Positions 1 through 5,601 are shown, numbered from the stretch's first letter. The stretch: DNA of 6,934 bases from Hyphomicrobiales bacterium (GCA_021775515.1 JAJFHR010000069.1:1-6934), one strand, 5' to 3'. Notes: a model not told the origin generated them from the sequence alone. Translations and numbers: made by a program.

Positions 1-62
1 TGCGCGGCACTTTTGGATCCATGAATATGATATCGTTGTGGGGGCTGAGTTCTGACTTTTAG

Positions 63-70
63 AAGGAGGT
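63..70 (+). promoter_or_regulatory. Strong Shine-Dalgarno of the CBS gene
   Basis: The bases AAGGAGGT match the anti-Shine-Dalgarno of 16S rRNA in full and end four bases before ATG 75. This decides the start codon and predicts efficient translation. Confidence 0.85.
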
Positions 71-74
71 TGTC

Positions 75-494
75 ATGAAAGTTAAGGACGTAATGCACAG
101 TGGTGTTTCCTGGGTAAAACCGGATACCAAGCTAAAAGCCATCGCGAAAATCATGAAAAAAGAGGATATCGGCGCTATACCGGTCGGTGAGAATGATCGC
201 TTGATCGGCATGGTGACTGACCGCGACATTACTTGCAGAGGGCTTGCCAATGGCAAGAATATAAATGAGCTGACTGCACGGGATGTGATGACGGAAGGTA
301 TCACATATTGTCGTGAAAACGAGGAAGCCGAAGATGCCATCCATATTATGGAGGCAAAAAAAATTCGCCGCCTGCCGGTAATCAGCGAAGACAAGCGTAT
401 GGTAGGCATGCTGAGCCTCGGAGATATTTCGCACGGTATGTCGCAAAATCTTTCCGGTGAAGTCATGCGGGCAGTATCCGCACACCATACCTGA
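75..494 (+). CDS. Tandem CBS-domain protein (139 aa)
   Basis: Small stand-alone protein made of two CBS domains. The first covers about residues 7-56 (begins DVM, ends IGMVTDRDI) and the second about 71-119 (begins DVM, ends VGMLSLGDI). Paired CBS domains form a Bateman module that commonly binds adenine nucleotides (AMP, ATP, SAM, NAD) and acts as an energy or redox sensor. No catalytic, membrane or DNA-binding domain is attached, so it may act through a partner or as a free sensor; the target cannot be read here. There is no signal peptide, so it should be cytoplasmic. The ATG is firmly set by a full AAGGAGGT Shine-Dalgarno just upstream, much stronger than those of the next two genes, which suggests high expression. 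It is the first of three co-directional genes; the window edge hides its promoter. The two-domain family assignment is secure, the ligand is not. Confidence 0.93.
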   Translation: MKVKDVMHSGVSWVKPDTKLKAIAKIMKKEDIGAIPVGENDRLIGMVTDRDITCRGLANGKNINELTARDVMTEGITYCRENEEAEDAIHIMEAKKIRRLPVISEDKRMVGMLSLGDISHGMSQNLSGEVMRAVSAHHT

Positions 495-506
495 AACTTC
501 AACGCA

Positions 507-533
507 CCCGGATGGTGTTTTGCTCCATCCGGG
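507..533 (+). repeat. GC-rich hairpin between the CBS gene and pcm
   Basis: CCCGGATGG (507-515) and CCATCCGGG (525-533) are perfect inverted repeats with a 9-base loop, starting 12 bases after the CBS stop codon. No T-run follows the right arm, so it does not look like a standard intrinsic terminator. It may be an mRNA 3'-end stabiliser or a partial terminator that lowers expression of the downstream pair relative to the CBS gene. The palindrome is visible directly; the role is inference. Confidence 0.6.
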
Positions 534-554
534 GCGGTTAGATCGGCCTCAGCC

Positions 555-1247
555 ATGAACTATGAGCAACGGCGCAACCATATGGTGGACCACCAGATCA
601 TCAACCGGGGTGTGCTTGATCCAGCGGTGGTGGCCGCGATGAAAAAAATCGAAAGGGAGAAATTTGTCCCAGCTGATTTGAGTGATTTGGCCTACCGCGA
701 CGGGGCTTTGCCGATTGGCTGCAATCAAACCATCTCGCAGCCTTATATGGTCGCAATGATGACTGAGGCCCTGCAGCTTGAGGGTGGTGAGACCGTGCTC
801 GAAATCGGCACGGGATCAGGCTATGCCGCAGCAATTCTGGCCGAAATAGCTGGCTTGGTAATCACTATTGAATGTGTGAAAGAACTTGCCGACCGAGCGC
901 AAAAACTCCTGAATAAATTGGGATATGACAACGTCACGGTCATTACGGGAGATGGAACTAAGGGTTGCGAAAAATTTGCACCTTATGACGCGATTGTAGT
1001 CACCGCCGGTGGCCCACACGTGCCACAATCACTGTGTGATCAACTAAAAATCGGCGGGAGACTGGTAATTCCTATTGGGCCGGAAGAGACATTTCAGACA
1101 CTAGTTCGTGTAACGCGGCGGACAAAAGATGAATTCCACCGGGAAAATCTATGTGGTGTGCGTTTTGTACCGCTGATCGGAGAGGAAGGCTGGCATCGCC
1201 GGAGATACAAATCTGGCAGTAAACCCGGTCTGATAACAGCACGGTAA
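555..1247 (+). CDS. pcm: Protein-L-isoaspartate O-methyltransferase (230 aa)
   Basis: Pcm methylates the side-chain carboxyl of abnormal L-isoaspartyl residues using S-adenosylmethionine, starting their repair to aspartate in aged proteins; it acts in the cytoplasm. The family pattern runs the whole length: an N-terminal MVDHQI..RGV segment (10-20), REKFVP (34-39), AYRDGALPIG (46-55), the signature TISQPY (59-64) near the active site, the Rossmann SAM-binding motif VLEIGTGSGY (81-90), and YDAIVVTAG plus GGRLVIPIG further on. Length fits bacterial Pcm (about 205-230). The C-terminal tail after GEEGW is basic. The start agrees with family N-termini although only a weak ribosome-binding site precedes it, so translation may depend on the upstream gene. 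It sits 60 bases after the CBS gene across a hairpin and 6 bases before the helix-hairpin-helix gene, suggesting co-transcription. In many bacteria Pcm supports stationary-phase survival, which suits the stress-related neighbours. Confidence 0.95.
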   Translation: MNYEQRRNHMVDHQIINRGVLDPAVVAAMKKIEREKFVPADLSDLAYRDGALPIGCNQTISQPYMVAMMTEALQLEGGETVLEIGTGSGYAAAILAEIAGLVITIECVKELADRAQKLLNKLGYDNVTVITGDGTKGCEKFAPYDAIVVTAGGPHVPQSLCDQLKIGGRLVIPIGPEETFQTLVRVTRRTKDEFHRENLCGVRFVPLIGEEGWHRRRYKSGSKPGLITAR

Positions 1248-1253
1248 CAAGCA

Positions 1254-2168
1254 ATGATGGATATAGCGACAAACAGGCCATCTACCATTCTCGACGCTAA
1301 TCGGGTTATTGCGGCAAATTTAAGCGAAATTGCTGACCTGCTGGAACAGCAAGGAGCAGATGGCTTTCGGATCATGGCCTACCGTCATGCAGCAGAAACC
1401 GTTATTGCTCTGGATCGTCCGCTAGCAAACATCCTGGCTGAAACCGGCATTGACGGACTGATCGCCCTGCCTTCGATCGGCAAATCCATTTCTGCAGCAA
1501 TCTCTGAAATGATACGCACAGGCCATTGGGCTCAACTCGAGCGGCTGCGGGGTACAACGGCGGCCGAAAAGCTTTTTTGCACCGTCCCTGGTATTGGGCC
1601 ACAATTGGCGGCACGAATTCATGACCAGCTTCATCTCGAAAATCTTGAAGCGCTTGAAGCCGCCGCACATGATGGCCGGTTACGGAAAGTTTCTGGTCTT
1701 GGTGATCGCCGCATCGCCATCATCAGGGCAACCCTGCAGGAACGTCTTGGGCGACGGCGCATCGGCCATCGACGAATTTCCAAGGTACCGTCAGTGGAGC
1801 AGATACTCGACGTCGACCGGGAATATCAACAAAGCGCTGCAACAAATCAGCTTCGTAAAATTGCGCCAAAGCGTTTCAACCCAAACAACGAGGCCTGGCT
1901 AGCGGTTTTACATACACGTCGTGAAGATTGGATTTTTACCGCCATATACTCCAATACTCAGCGCGCACATGACCTCAACAAAACCCAGGACTGGGTCATT
2001 ATTTACTACCACACAGATGAAACAGCCGAGGGCCAATGCACAGTTGTTACTGAAACCGTCGGCCCCTGGGCAGGCTATCGCGTCGTCCGTGGAAGAGAGG
2101 CTGCATGTGCGGATTATTATATCCAGCGGGATCTGCCGCCTGAGGAGCAATATGCTATTTCACGGTAA
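1254..2168 (+). CDS. Helix-hairpin-helix protein with PolX-like N-terminus and uncharacterised C-terminal domain (304 aa)
   Basis: Residues about 12-90 resemble the helical N-terminal (8-kDa) domain of DNA polymerase beta/PolX: NLSEIADLLE, then GFRIMAYRHAAE, then a first hairpin LPSIGKSIS (72-80). Two more hairpin motifs follow, VPGIGPQLA (111-119) and VSGLGDRR (146-153); such motifs bind the DNA backbone without sequence specificity. There is no nucleotidyltransferase palm and no PHP exonuclease domain, so it is not a complete PolX (which exceeds 550 residues). After a basic linker (about 165-175, RRRIGHRR) comes a distinct domain, about 207-295, with RFNP, AWLAVLHT, WIFTAIYSNT, RAHDL, DWVIIYYH, EGQCTVVTE and GYRVVRGRE; I recall such a block following PolX-N domains in other proteobacterial proteins but know no function for it. 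I infer a role in DNA repair or protection. ATG 1257 is an alternative start. The gene follows pcm by 6 bases and its 3' end overlaps the convergent stress-protein gene by 14. Confidence 0.85.
   Translation: MMDIATNRPSTILDANRVIAANLSEIADLLEQQGADGFRIMAYRHAAETVIALDRPLANILAETGIDGLIALPSIGKSISAAISEMIRTGHWAQLERLRGTTAAEKLFCTVPGIGPQLAARIHDQLHLENLEALEAAAHDGRLRKVSGLGDRRIAIIRATLQERLGRRRIGHRRISKVPSVEQILDVDREYQQSAATNQLRKIAPKRFNPNNEAWLAVLHTRREDWIFTAIYSNTQRAHDLNKTQDWVIIYYHTDETAEGQCTVVTETVGPWAGYRVVRGREAACADYYIQRDLPPEEQYAISR
2155..2168. other. Convergent 3'-end overlap of two genes
   Basis: The stop codon TAA of the helix-hairpin-helix gene (2166-2168) lies inside the last codons of the leftward universal stress protein, whose stop occupies 2157-2155. 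The 14-base overlap leaves no room for a terminator between them, so their transcripts must be complementary at the 3' ends. Confidence 0.9.
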
Positions 2169-2685
2169 TCACATTGACTTCGGCGAGGTTTGAAACTTTG
2201 TGTGAAACGCTGCCAAGGAACAGCGCCTTAACATCGCTTTGTCCACGGCTGCCAATAACGATAAGGTTGGCGTTGCGTTTTTTTGCAACACTCAGGATTG
2301 CTTTTGCCGGATCGCCGTTTTCCAGGATTGTCTCAATTTCTTTCACCCCGGTTGCTTCGGCATCATTGCGGGCGGATTTAAGCAACCCTTCGCCCAGAGC
2401 CGTGCGGATAGCAATGCCCGTTTCAGCGTGATGAGTGAAAAATGGTTCAACCCCCATTAACTCCGTCGCCCGCATATCTACCGCGTCACTGCCCTTGATA
2501 CCCCGTTTGATCTGCTCGGAATATTCAGCTTCCGCCAACCTTCTTTCGCTTTCAGTCAAAGCTCTGTTTTCGATAATATGCAAAAGCAGCAATTTGGCAC
2601 CATATTTGGCTGCAATATCGGCGGCAAGTTCAACAGCTCGATGGGCATGGTTCGACCCATCAATAGCTACAAGTATGGTTTTCAC
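2155..2685 (-). CDS. Universal stress protein, UspA family (176 aa)
   Basis: Single-domain Usp of the ATP-binding type. The N-terminus is the usual beta strand KTILVAIDGS with Asp9, followed by helix HAHRAVELAADIAAKYGAK and strand LLLLHII. The C-terminal nucleotide-binding signature G-x2-G-x9-G-S is complete (Gly145, Gly148, Gly158, Ser159), then NVITVK closes the fold. It is somewhat longer than the usual 140-150 residues because of an inserted charged helix at about 43-80. Such proteins are cytoplasmic, bind ATP and help cells survive starvation or low oxygen. The longest frame begins at TTG 2700, but those codons are the ribosome-binding site itself (GGAGGG, 2698-2693), so GTG 2685, seven bases after it, is the true start. 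An FNR/FixK-like box lies upstream, centred about 63 bases before the start. It is transcribed convergently to the gene on its left. Confidence 0.93.
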   Translation of the reverse strand: MKTILVAIDGSNHAHRAVELAADIAAKYGAKLLLLHIIENRALTESERRLAEAEYSEQIKRGIKGSDAVDMRATELMGVEPFFTHHAETGIAIRTALGEGLLKSARNDAEATGVKEIETILENGDPAKAILSVAKKRNANLIVIGSRGQSDVKALFLGSVSHKVSNLAEVNVITVK

Positions 2686-2692
2686 GGTTAAT

Positions 2693-2698
2693 CCCTCC
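2693..2698 (-). promoter_or_regulatory. Shine-Dalgarno fixing the GTG start of the Usp gene
   Basis: Read leftward, GGAGGG (2698-2693) is followed by seven bases and GTG at 2685. It overlaps the in-frame codons of the longer frame, which would begin at TTG 2700, so the shorter protein is preferred. Confidence 0.85.
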
Positions 2699-2741
2699 AA
2701 TTAAATTTATTCAAATAGACCACTTAATGCCGCACAGCCCC

Positions 2742-2755
2742 TTGATACAGGTCAA
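2742..2755 (-). promoter_or_regulatory. FNR/FixK-type box upstream of the Usp gene
   Basis: Read leftward the site is TTGAC-CTGT-ATCAA, an exact match to the alphaproteobacterial FixK/FNR pattern TTGAY-N4-RTCAA. Its centre is 2748.5. A -10-like hexamer TCTATT (2719-2714; 4 of 6 matches to TATAAT) is centred exactly 32 bases downstream, as in class II FNR promoters where the activator sits at -41.5. Transcription would then start near 2707, about 20 bases before the GTG. Low-oxygen activation of Usp genes by FNR/FixK/ANR proteins is known in proteobacteria; the assignment here is inference from the site. Confidence 0.75.
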
Positions 2756-2820
2756 TCCGGTTTCTTAAGATGATTTGGGAAAATGAAATACAGACATATT
2801 TTCACAAATGCTTATCTGCC

Positions 2821-3636
2821 CTATTCCATTGCGATGAAGTGCAATTGGTAATCTGGATCAACCGCGAACACGCAGCCGTCGGGCACCCCCTTCCAATCGG
2901 CTTCCGTAGTTAGCGGTTCTGAGGCGATTTCTATCGACCGGTAATCTGTGCCGGCATCATGATGAACATGCGGTTTGCCGCAAACCTTACATTGCAGCAG
3001 CGACTGCCGTTCGAGAAACCAGAGGCTGCGGCCGATGCGTGAGCCGACCAATTGATTACCATCAGTCAACACGATGTTGAGGCTTGGTTGAGCATCGGGA
3101 TCAACAAGCCGGCACCATTTTATGATCTGGTTTAATCCAGAGCGCACCGTTTTCAGAAGCTCAAGTTCCGGGTGTTTCGCCCACAAAGACAATAGGTAAT
3201 GAAACACGTGCTCGCTGTCGGTAGTTCCCTTGATGGCATTACGCTGATTGAAGTCGATAGCCTCAAGCAGGTATTCGCGAACTTTGTCGAAATTTCGGAT
3301 CGTGCCGTTATGAGCAAAAATCCACCTGCCGTAGGAAAACGGATGAGTGTTGTTAATCTCCGGTGGACCTACAGTCGCCCGCCGGACATGAGCAACAACA
3401 GTATAGGCATAAACCCTTGCTGCTCTTTTGGCAAAATGTTCACCATGATAGGCTGCCCATGTCTGCTTTTCAATAACGGGCACTCCGTCAGGATAATCAG
3501 CAACGCCCCAGCCGTGTCCATGCATCAGACCATCGCTGTCGCGCTTACTTTGCTCCATCAACGCGTTTTGGGCATGCACCAAACTGCACTCAACACGGGT
3601 GGGTTCGTTGGCATGCAAAGCATATAGGCGACACAT
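2821..3636 (-). CDS. Class II glutamine amidotransferase (YafJ/EgtC-like, 271 aa)
   Basis: N-terminal-nucleophile glutamine amidohydrolase domain that would release ammonia from glutamine. Cys2 directly follows the initiator Met (MCRLYALHAN), as needed for the nucleophile after Met removal. The other family landmarks are present: GHGWGVADY (40-48), HVRRATVG (83-90) with the substrate-binding Arg, THPF (97-100), FAHNGTI (107-113) with the oxyanion Asn110-Gly111, and GTTDSEH (137-143). No synthetase domain is fused, so the ammonia acceptor is unknown; YafJ-like proteins have no settled role and EgtC acts in ergothioneine synthesis, but no egtB or egtD is visible here. Unusual is a Cys216-x2-Cys219-x3-His223-x-His225-His226 cluster near the C-terminus that could bind a metal. 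The start has GGAG at 3647-3644 seven bases upstream. It is divergent from the ATP-grasp gene, with an FNR-like palindrome between them. Amidotransferase class secure, substrate unknown. Confidence 0.9.
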   Translation of the reverse strand: MCRLYALHANEPTRVECSLVHAQNALMEQSKRDSDGLMHGHGWGVADYPDGVPVIEKQTWAAYHGEHFAKRAARVYAYTVVAHVRRATVGPPEINNTHPFSYGRWIFAHNGTIRNFDKVREYLLEAIDFNQRNAIKGTTDSEHVFHYLLSLWAKHPELELLKTVRSGLNQIIKWCRLVDPDAQPSLNIVLTDGNQLVGSRIGRSLWFLERQSLLQCKVCGKPHVHHDAGTDYRSIEIASEPLTTEADWKGVPDGCVFAVDPDYQLHFIAME

Positions 3637-3688
3637 AATCAGGCTCCGTTATTAACGCTTAGTACAAACCCTTTGCGCACCAATTTTA

Positions 3689-3702
3689 ATGATCTAGATC
3701 AA
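3689..3702. promoter_or_regulatory. FNR/FixK-like box in the amidotransferase/ATP-grasp divergent region
   Basis: ATGAT-CTAG-ATCAA differs from the FNR consensus TTGAT-N4-ATCAA by one base and contains the perfect 12-base palindrome TGATCTAGATCA. Its centre (3695.5) is about 60 bases from both start codons (ATG 3636 leftward, ATG 3758 rightward). Leftward, TGTACT (3666-3661; 4 of 6 matches to TATAAT) is centred exactly 32 bases away, the class II spacing. Rightward, no good -10 lies at that distance, so the site more clearly serves the amidotransferase; whether it also controls the ATP-grasp gene is open. Confidence 0.6.
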
Positions 3703-3738
3703 AGCAGTGTATCATGAAAATGGCAAACTGAATGAAGC

Positions 3739-3745
3739 GGGAGGT
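3739..3745 (+). promoter_or_regulatory. Shine-Dalgarno supporting ATG 3758
   Basis: GGGAGGT precedes ATG 3758 by 12 bases. It is the only good ribosome-binding site near the 5' end of the ATP-grasp frame, and it lies inside the codons of the longer GTG 3707 version. Confidence 0.65.
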
Positions 3746-3757
3746 AGTTTACCAGCC

Positions 3758-5272
3758 ATGACCGGGGCAACAACTCACATAGGCCTGGATTTATCGTCAT
3801 CACTACGGCCATCAATGCCAATTGAAAAGCAGTGTATTGTGGAACTGGATGACGATATGTCCCGATGTCTTTTCAGCCTGGTCGAAAAAAATCGAGCGAA
3901 TGAACCGGCTCTCTTCACAAATGAGCACTTCGGGCCGCGGGTCCACAGCGGTTTGCATTCAAACGGCCCTGCCCTTTTCCTTGCCGATCAAAGTGAAATC
4001 GCCCTATTTGGCGAACCCGAAAAAGAGCTGCTGGAATACCGGATGATAATGCTGTGCGATGCCGGCGACATGCTTGTCATTTCTCACGATCGCAGCGAAG
4101 ATTTTGAGGCATATCTTGGTGATTACCTCGATATCCGCGATTTTGATATTCTGATTGCCGCAGATCCGCCTGCCCGGGCCAGTTGGCCGCTGCCCAAGCG
4201 CTGCTTGCGGAATGACGAATTATTTCAGCATATTATACAAAAAACTCGAAATTTTGGTAGATTGAGCATTGTCCCTTACATGTCAACCGGCCACGTTTGG
4301 AACCTGGCACGGCGCCTTGCAGAAGAAACCTCGGCTGAAATAGCGCTGGCTGGACCTCCACCGGGCCTTTCACGGCTTATAAATGACAAGATCTGGTTTT
4401 CCCATCAGGTCAAGGAATTGTTGGGCCAAACCGCCTTATCGCCAAGTTTTACGGTATACGGGCCAGCGGCCCTTGCCGGTCACGTAAAGCGATTGGCTTA
4501 TAAAACAGAACGGCTGATCATCAAAATACCGAATAGTGCCGGGTCTGCTGGCAACTTGACGTTTAAAGCTTCAGTCTTTCGCAATCTCAGCCTCAACGTG
4601 ATCAAGGCACATTTATTGGAAATATTAACGGCGCTTGGCTGGATTAATCGCTTTCCGCTTAAGGTTGAAATTTGGGAAACGCCGGTTTTGGTGAGCCCAT
4701 CGGCACAGATATGGGTTCCCCATGCCCGCGACGGGCCTCCCGTAATCGAAGGTTTGTTTGAACAAGTGGTCGAAGGCGTTGGTGGCAAGTTTGTTGGTGC
4801 TATTAAAAGCCGGATGCCCGCTGCCTTGCAACAAATGATGGCAGAACAAGCCATGGCGCTGGCTACTTTTTTTCAAAATTTGGGTTATTTCGGCCGGTGT
4901 AGCCTGGATGCCCTTGTGGCGGGGTCCGACTTTGATGAGGCCAGCCTGCACTGGATCGAATGCAACGGGCGGTGGGGTGGTGTTTCGGTGCCGATGACCC
5001 TGGCAAACCGTTTATTGCCGGATCCTGACGAAAATCACGTTGTAATCGTGCAAAAATCGGAACTCAACTTACCGGGCCGACCTTTTCAGGGGGCTGTAAA
5101 TTCTCTTCGCGATCTGTTGTTTAAACGCGGCACGTCACGTGAGGGTATAGTTCTGCTAAGCCCCACCACCTATGAATATGGTCGCGGGGTGCATTTTATG
5201 GCAATTGCACAGAAACTGGATCGAGCGCGCGAACTTTCGCGGCAAGCGATTGCCCGGCTCATAGACAGTTGA
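3758..5272 (+). CDS. ATP-grasp family protein, possibly peptide-ligase-like (504 aa)
   Basis: Predicted carboxylate-amine or peptide-type ligase. Residues about 20-180 form an N-terminal region (LEYRMIMLCDAGDMLVISHD, then DFDILIAADP) resembling the pre-ATP-grasp domain of PGM1-related ligases. From about 185 the ATP-grasp fold is visible: NDK (209-211), SPSFTVYG, an ATP-binding strand LIIKIPNSAGS with Lys256, a strand with EIWE, GYFGRCSLD (376-384) with candidate metal ligand Asp384, and ECNGRWGG (401-408), matching the E-x-N metal-binding motif. There is no signal peptide. An in-frame GTG at 3707 is only five bases past the FNR-like box and lacks a ribosome-binding site, so ATG 3758 is preferred; it has GGGAGGT at 3739-3745, 12 bases away, a little long. 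Divergent from a glutamine amidotransferase and followed by a zinc-ribbon gene. Substrate unknown; the ATP-grasp call is good, the PGM1 link tentative. Confidence 0.78.
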   Translation: MTGATTHIGLDLSSSLRPSMPIEKQCIVELDDDMSRCLFSLVEKNRANEPALFTNEHFGPRVHSGLHSNGPALFLADQSEIALFGEPEKELLEYRMIMLCDAGDMLVISHDRSEDFEAYLGDYLDIRDFDILIAADPPARASWPLPKRCLRNDELFQHIIQKTRNFGRLSIVPYMSTGHVWNLARRLAEETSAEIALAGPPPGLSRLINDKIWFSHQVKELLGQTALSPSFTVYGPAALAGHVKRLAYKTERLIIKIPNSAGSAGNLTFKASVFRNLSLNVIKAHLLEILTALGWINRFPLKVEIWETPVLVSPSAQIWVPHARDGPPVIEGLFEQVVEGVGGKFVGAIKSRMPAALQQMMAEQAMALATFFQNLGYFGRCSLDALVAGSDFDEASLHWIECNGRWGGVSVPMTLANRLLPDPDENHVVIVQKSELNLPGRPFQGAVNSLRDLLFKRGTSREGIVLLSPTTYEYGRGVHFMAIAQKLDRARELSRQAIARLIDS

Positions 5273-5285
5273 ATTTTCCAGTTAA

Positions 5286-5300
5286 GTTCACTATATGTTC
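5286..5300 (+). promoter_or_regulatory. Possible LexA (SOS) box, GTTC-N7-GTTC
   Basis: GTTC (5286-5289), seven bases, then GTTC (5297-5300) is exactly the direct-repeat form of the LexA site known in Alphaproteobacteria. It ends four bases before ATG 5305 of the zinc-ribbon gene, a position where a repressor could block either initiation or an internal promoter. Only eight bases are defined, so a chance match somewhere in a window this size is not improbable; the placement before a start codon is what makes it worth listing. The same bases also form an inverted repeat, noted separately. Confidence 0.4.
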
Positions 5301-5312
5301 TTTTATGAACAT
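5295..5312 (+). repeat. Inverted repeat spanning the zinc-ribbon start codon
   Basis: ATGTTC (5295-5300) and GAACAT (5307-5312) are perfect inverted repeats six bases apart, and ATG 5305-5307 sits in the loop and right arm. It may be an operator or an mRNA hairpin masking initiation. It overlaps the possible LexA box, so only one of the two readings need be meaningful. Confidence 0.5.
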
Positions 5313-5460
5313 TCAACAAAAACCACAATCCGATACGTTAGAAAACAGCGAAAAACTACGCCGATGCCTGGTTTGCAGGCAGGAGTTTCTCAGCCTGTGG
5401 CCCGGCAACAGAGTGTGCAAACGCTGCAAGGCCTCAAATAGCTGGCGCAGTGGTGTTTAA
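5305..5460 (+). CDS. Small zinc-ribbon protein (51 aa)
   Basis: Short basic protein with two Cys-x2-Cys knuckles, Cys21-L-V-Cys24 and Cys38-K-R-Cys41, separated by 13 residues with the core QEFLSLWPGNRVC. This spacing is that of a treble-clef or zinc-ribbon finger, which would bind one zinc ion; the flanking Arg and Lys residues (RR before, KRCK, SWRSG after) would suit nucleic-acid or protein binding. The first 20 residues are polar and probably unstructured. I recall similar short proteins in Alphaproteobacteria but no characterised function. ATG 5305 is preferred by its polar N-terminus, although it lacks a clear ribosome-binding site; the longer frame begins at TTG 5269 in a TTGA overlap with the ATP-grasp stop, giving 63 residues and hinting at translational coupling. 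It may be co-transcribed with the ATP-grasp gene or separately controlled through the GTTC repeats just upstream. Confidence 0.72.
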   Translation: MNIQQKPQSDTLENSEKLRRCLVCRQEFLSLWPGNRVCKRCKASNSWRSGV

Positions 5461-5504
5461 CGATACCGGGTAACTCTGATCTAGGCCCAAAAATGATAGC
5501 AAAT

Positions 5505-5562
5505 TGAGCATAAATGGCACGGGACACTGTCCCATGCCATCAACCTGAGCGGGTTATGCTCA
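5505..5562. repeat. Long interrupted hairpin between convergent genes
   Basis: The left side reads TGAGCATAA (5505-5513), ATGGCA (5514-5519), one base, GGGACA (5521-5526). The right side answers with TGTCCC (5528-5533), one base, TGCCAT (5535-5540), a 13-base unpaired insert (5541-5553), and TTATGCTCA (5554-5562). Up to 21 base pairs can form, with one C/A mismatch and one bulge; the innermost A-T pair would open in a real loop. It lies between the stops of the zinc-ribbon gene (5460) and the BA14K gene (5607). Neither strand carries a T-run directly after the stem, so it is not a classic intrinsic terminator. It could act as a two-way terminator or mRNA end, a small structured RNA, or the remnant of a palindromic repeat element. 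Confidence 0.7.
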
Positions 5563-5601
5563 CATAGTCTCTCCGCTTTTGTTGTCAATCTGCACTTCAG
5601 C

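Noticed and set aside
2..55. Open frame from the left window edge to TGA at 53-55 that could be the end of an upstream gene
   Set aside because: Only 17 codons are visible, no family can be recognised, and the other forward frames also read some distance before stopping, so it cannot be told from chance.
59..556. 165-codon frame on the minus strand opposite the CBS gene
   Set aside because: It lies opposite a clear two-CBS protein with a perfect Shine-Dalgarno; its translation is Ser/Ile/Phe-rich low-complexity typical of an antisense shadow.
2784..2802. AT-rich imperfect hairpin after the amidotransferase gene as a terminator
   Set aside because: The stem is only about six A/T-dominated pairs with a bulge and no clear T-run, so it is too weak to call.
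2821..3636. Naming the amidotransferase egtC
   Set aside because: It has a similar fold class and length, but no ergothioneine genes are present and YafJ-like proteins share the same motifs.
3707..3757. Upstream GTG start for the ATP-grasp protein
   Set aside because: No ribosome-binding site, and it would start five bases after the FNR-like box; the GGGAGGT at 3739 points to ATG 3758.
5505..5562. The large hairpin as the end of an insertion sequence or attachment site
   Set aside because: No transposase or integrase, no second matching end and no target duplication is visible in the window.
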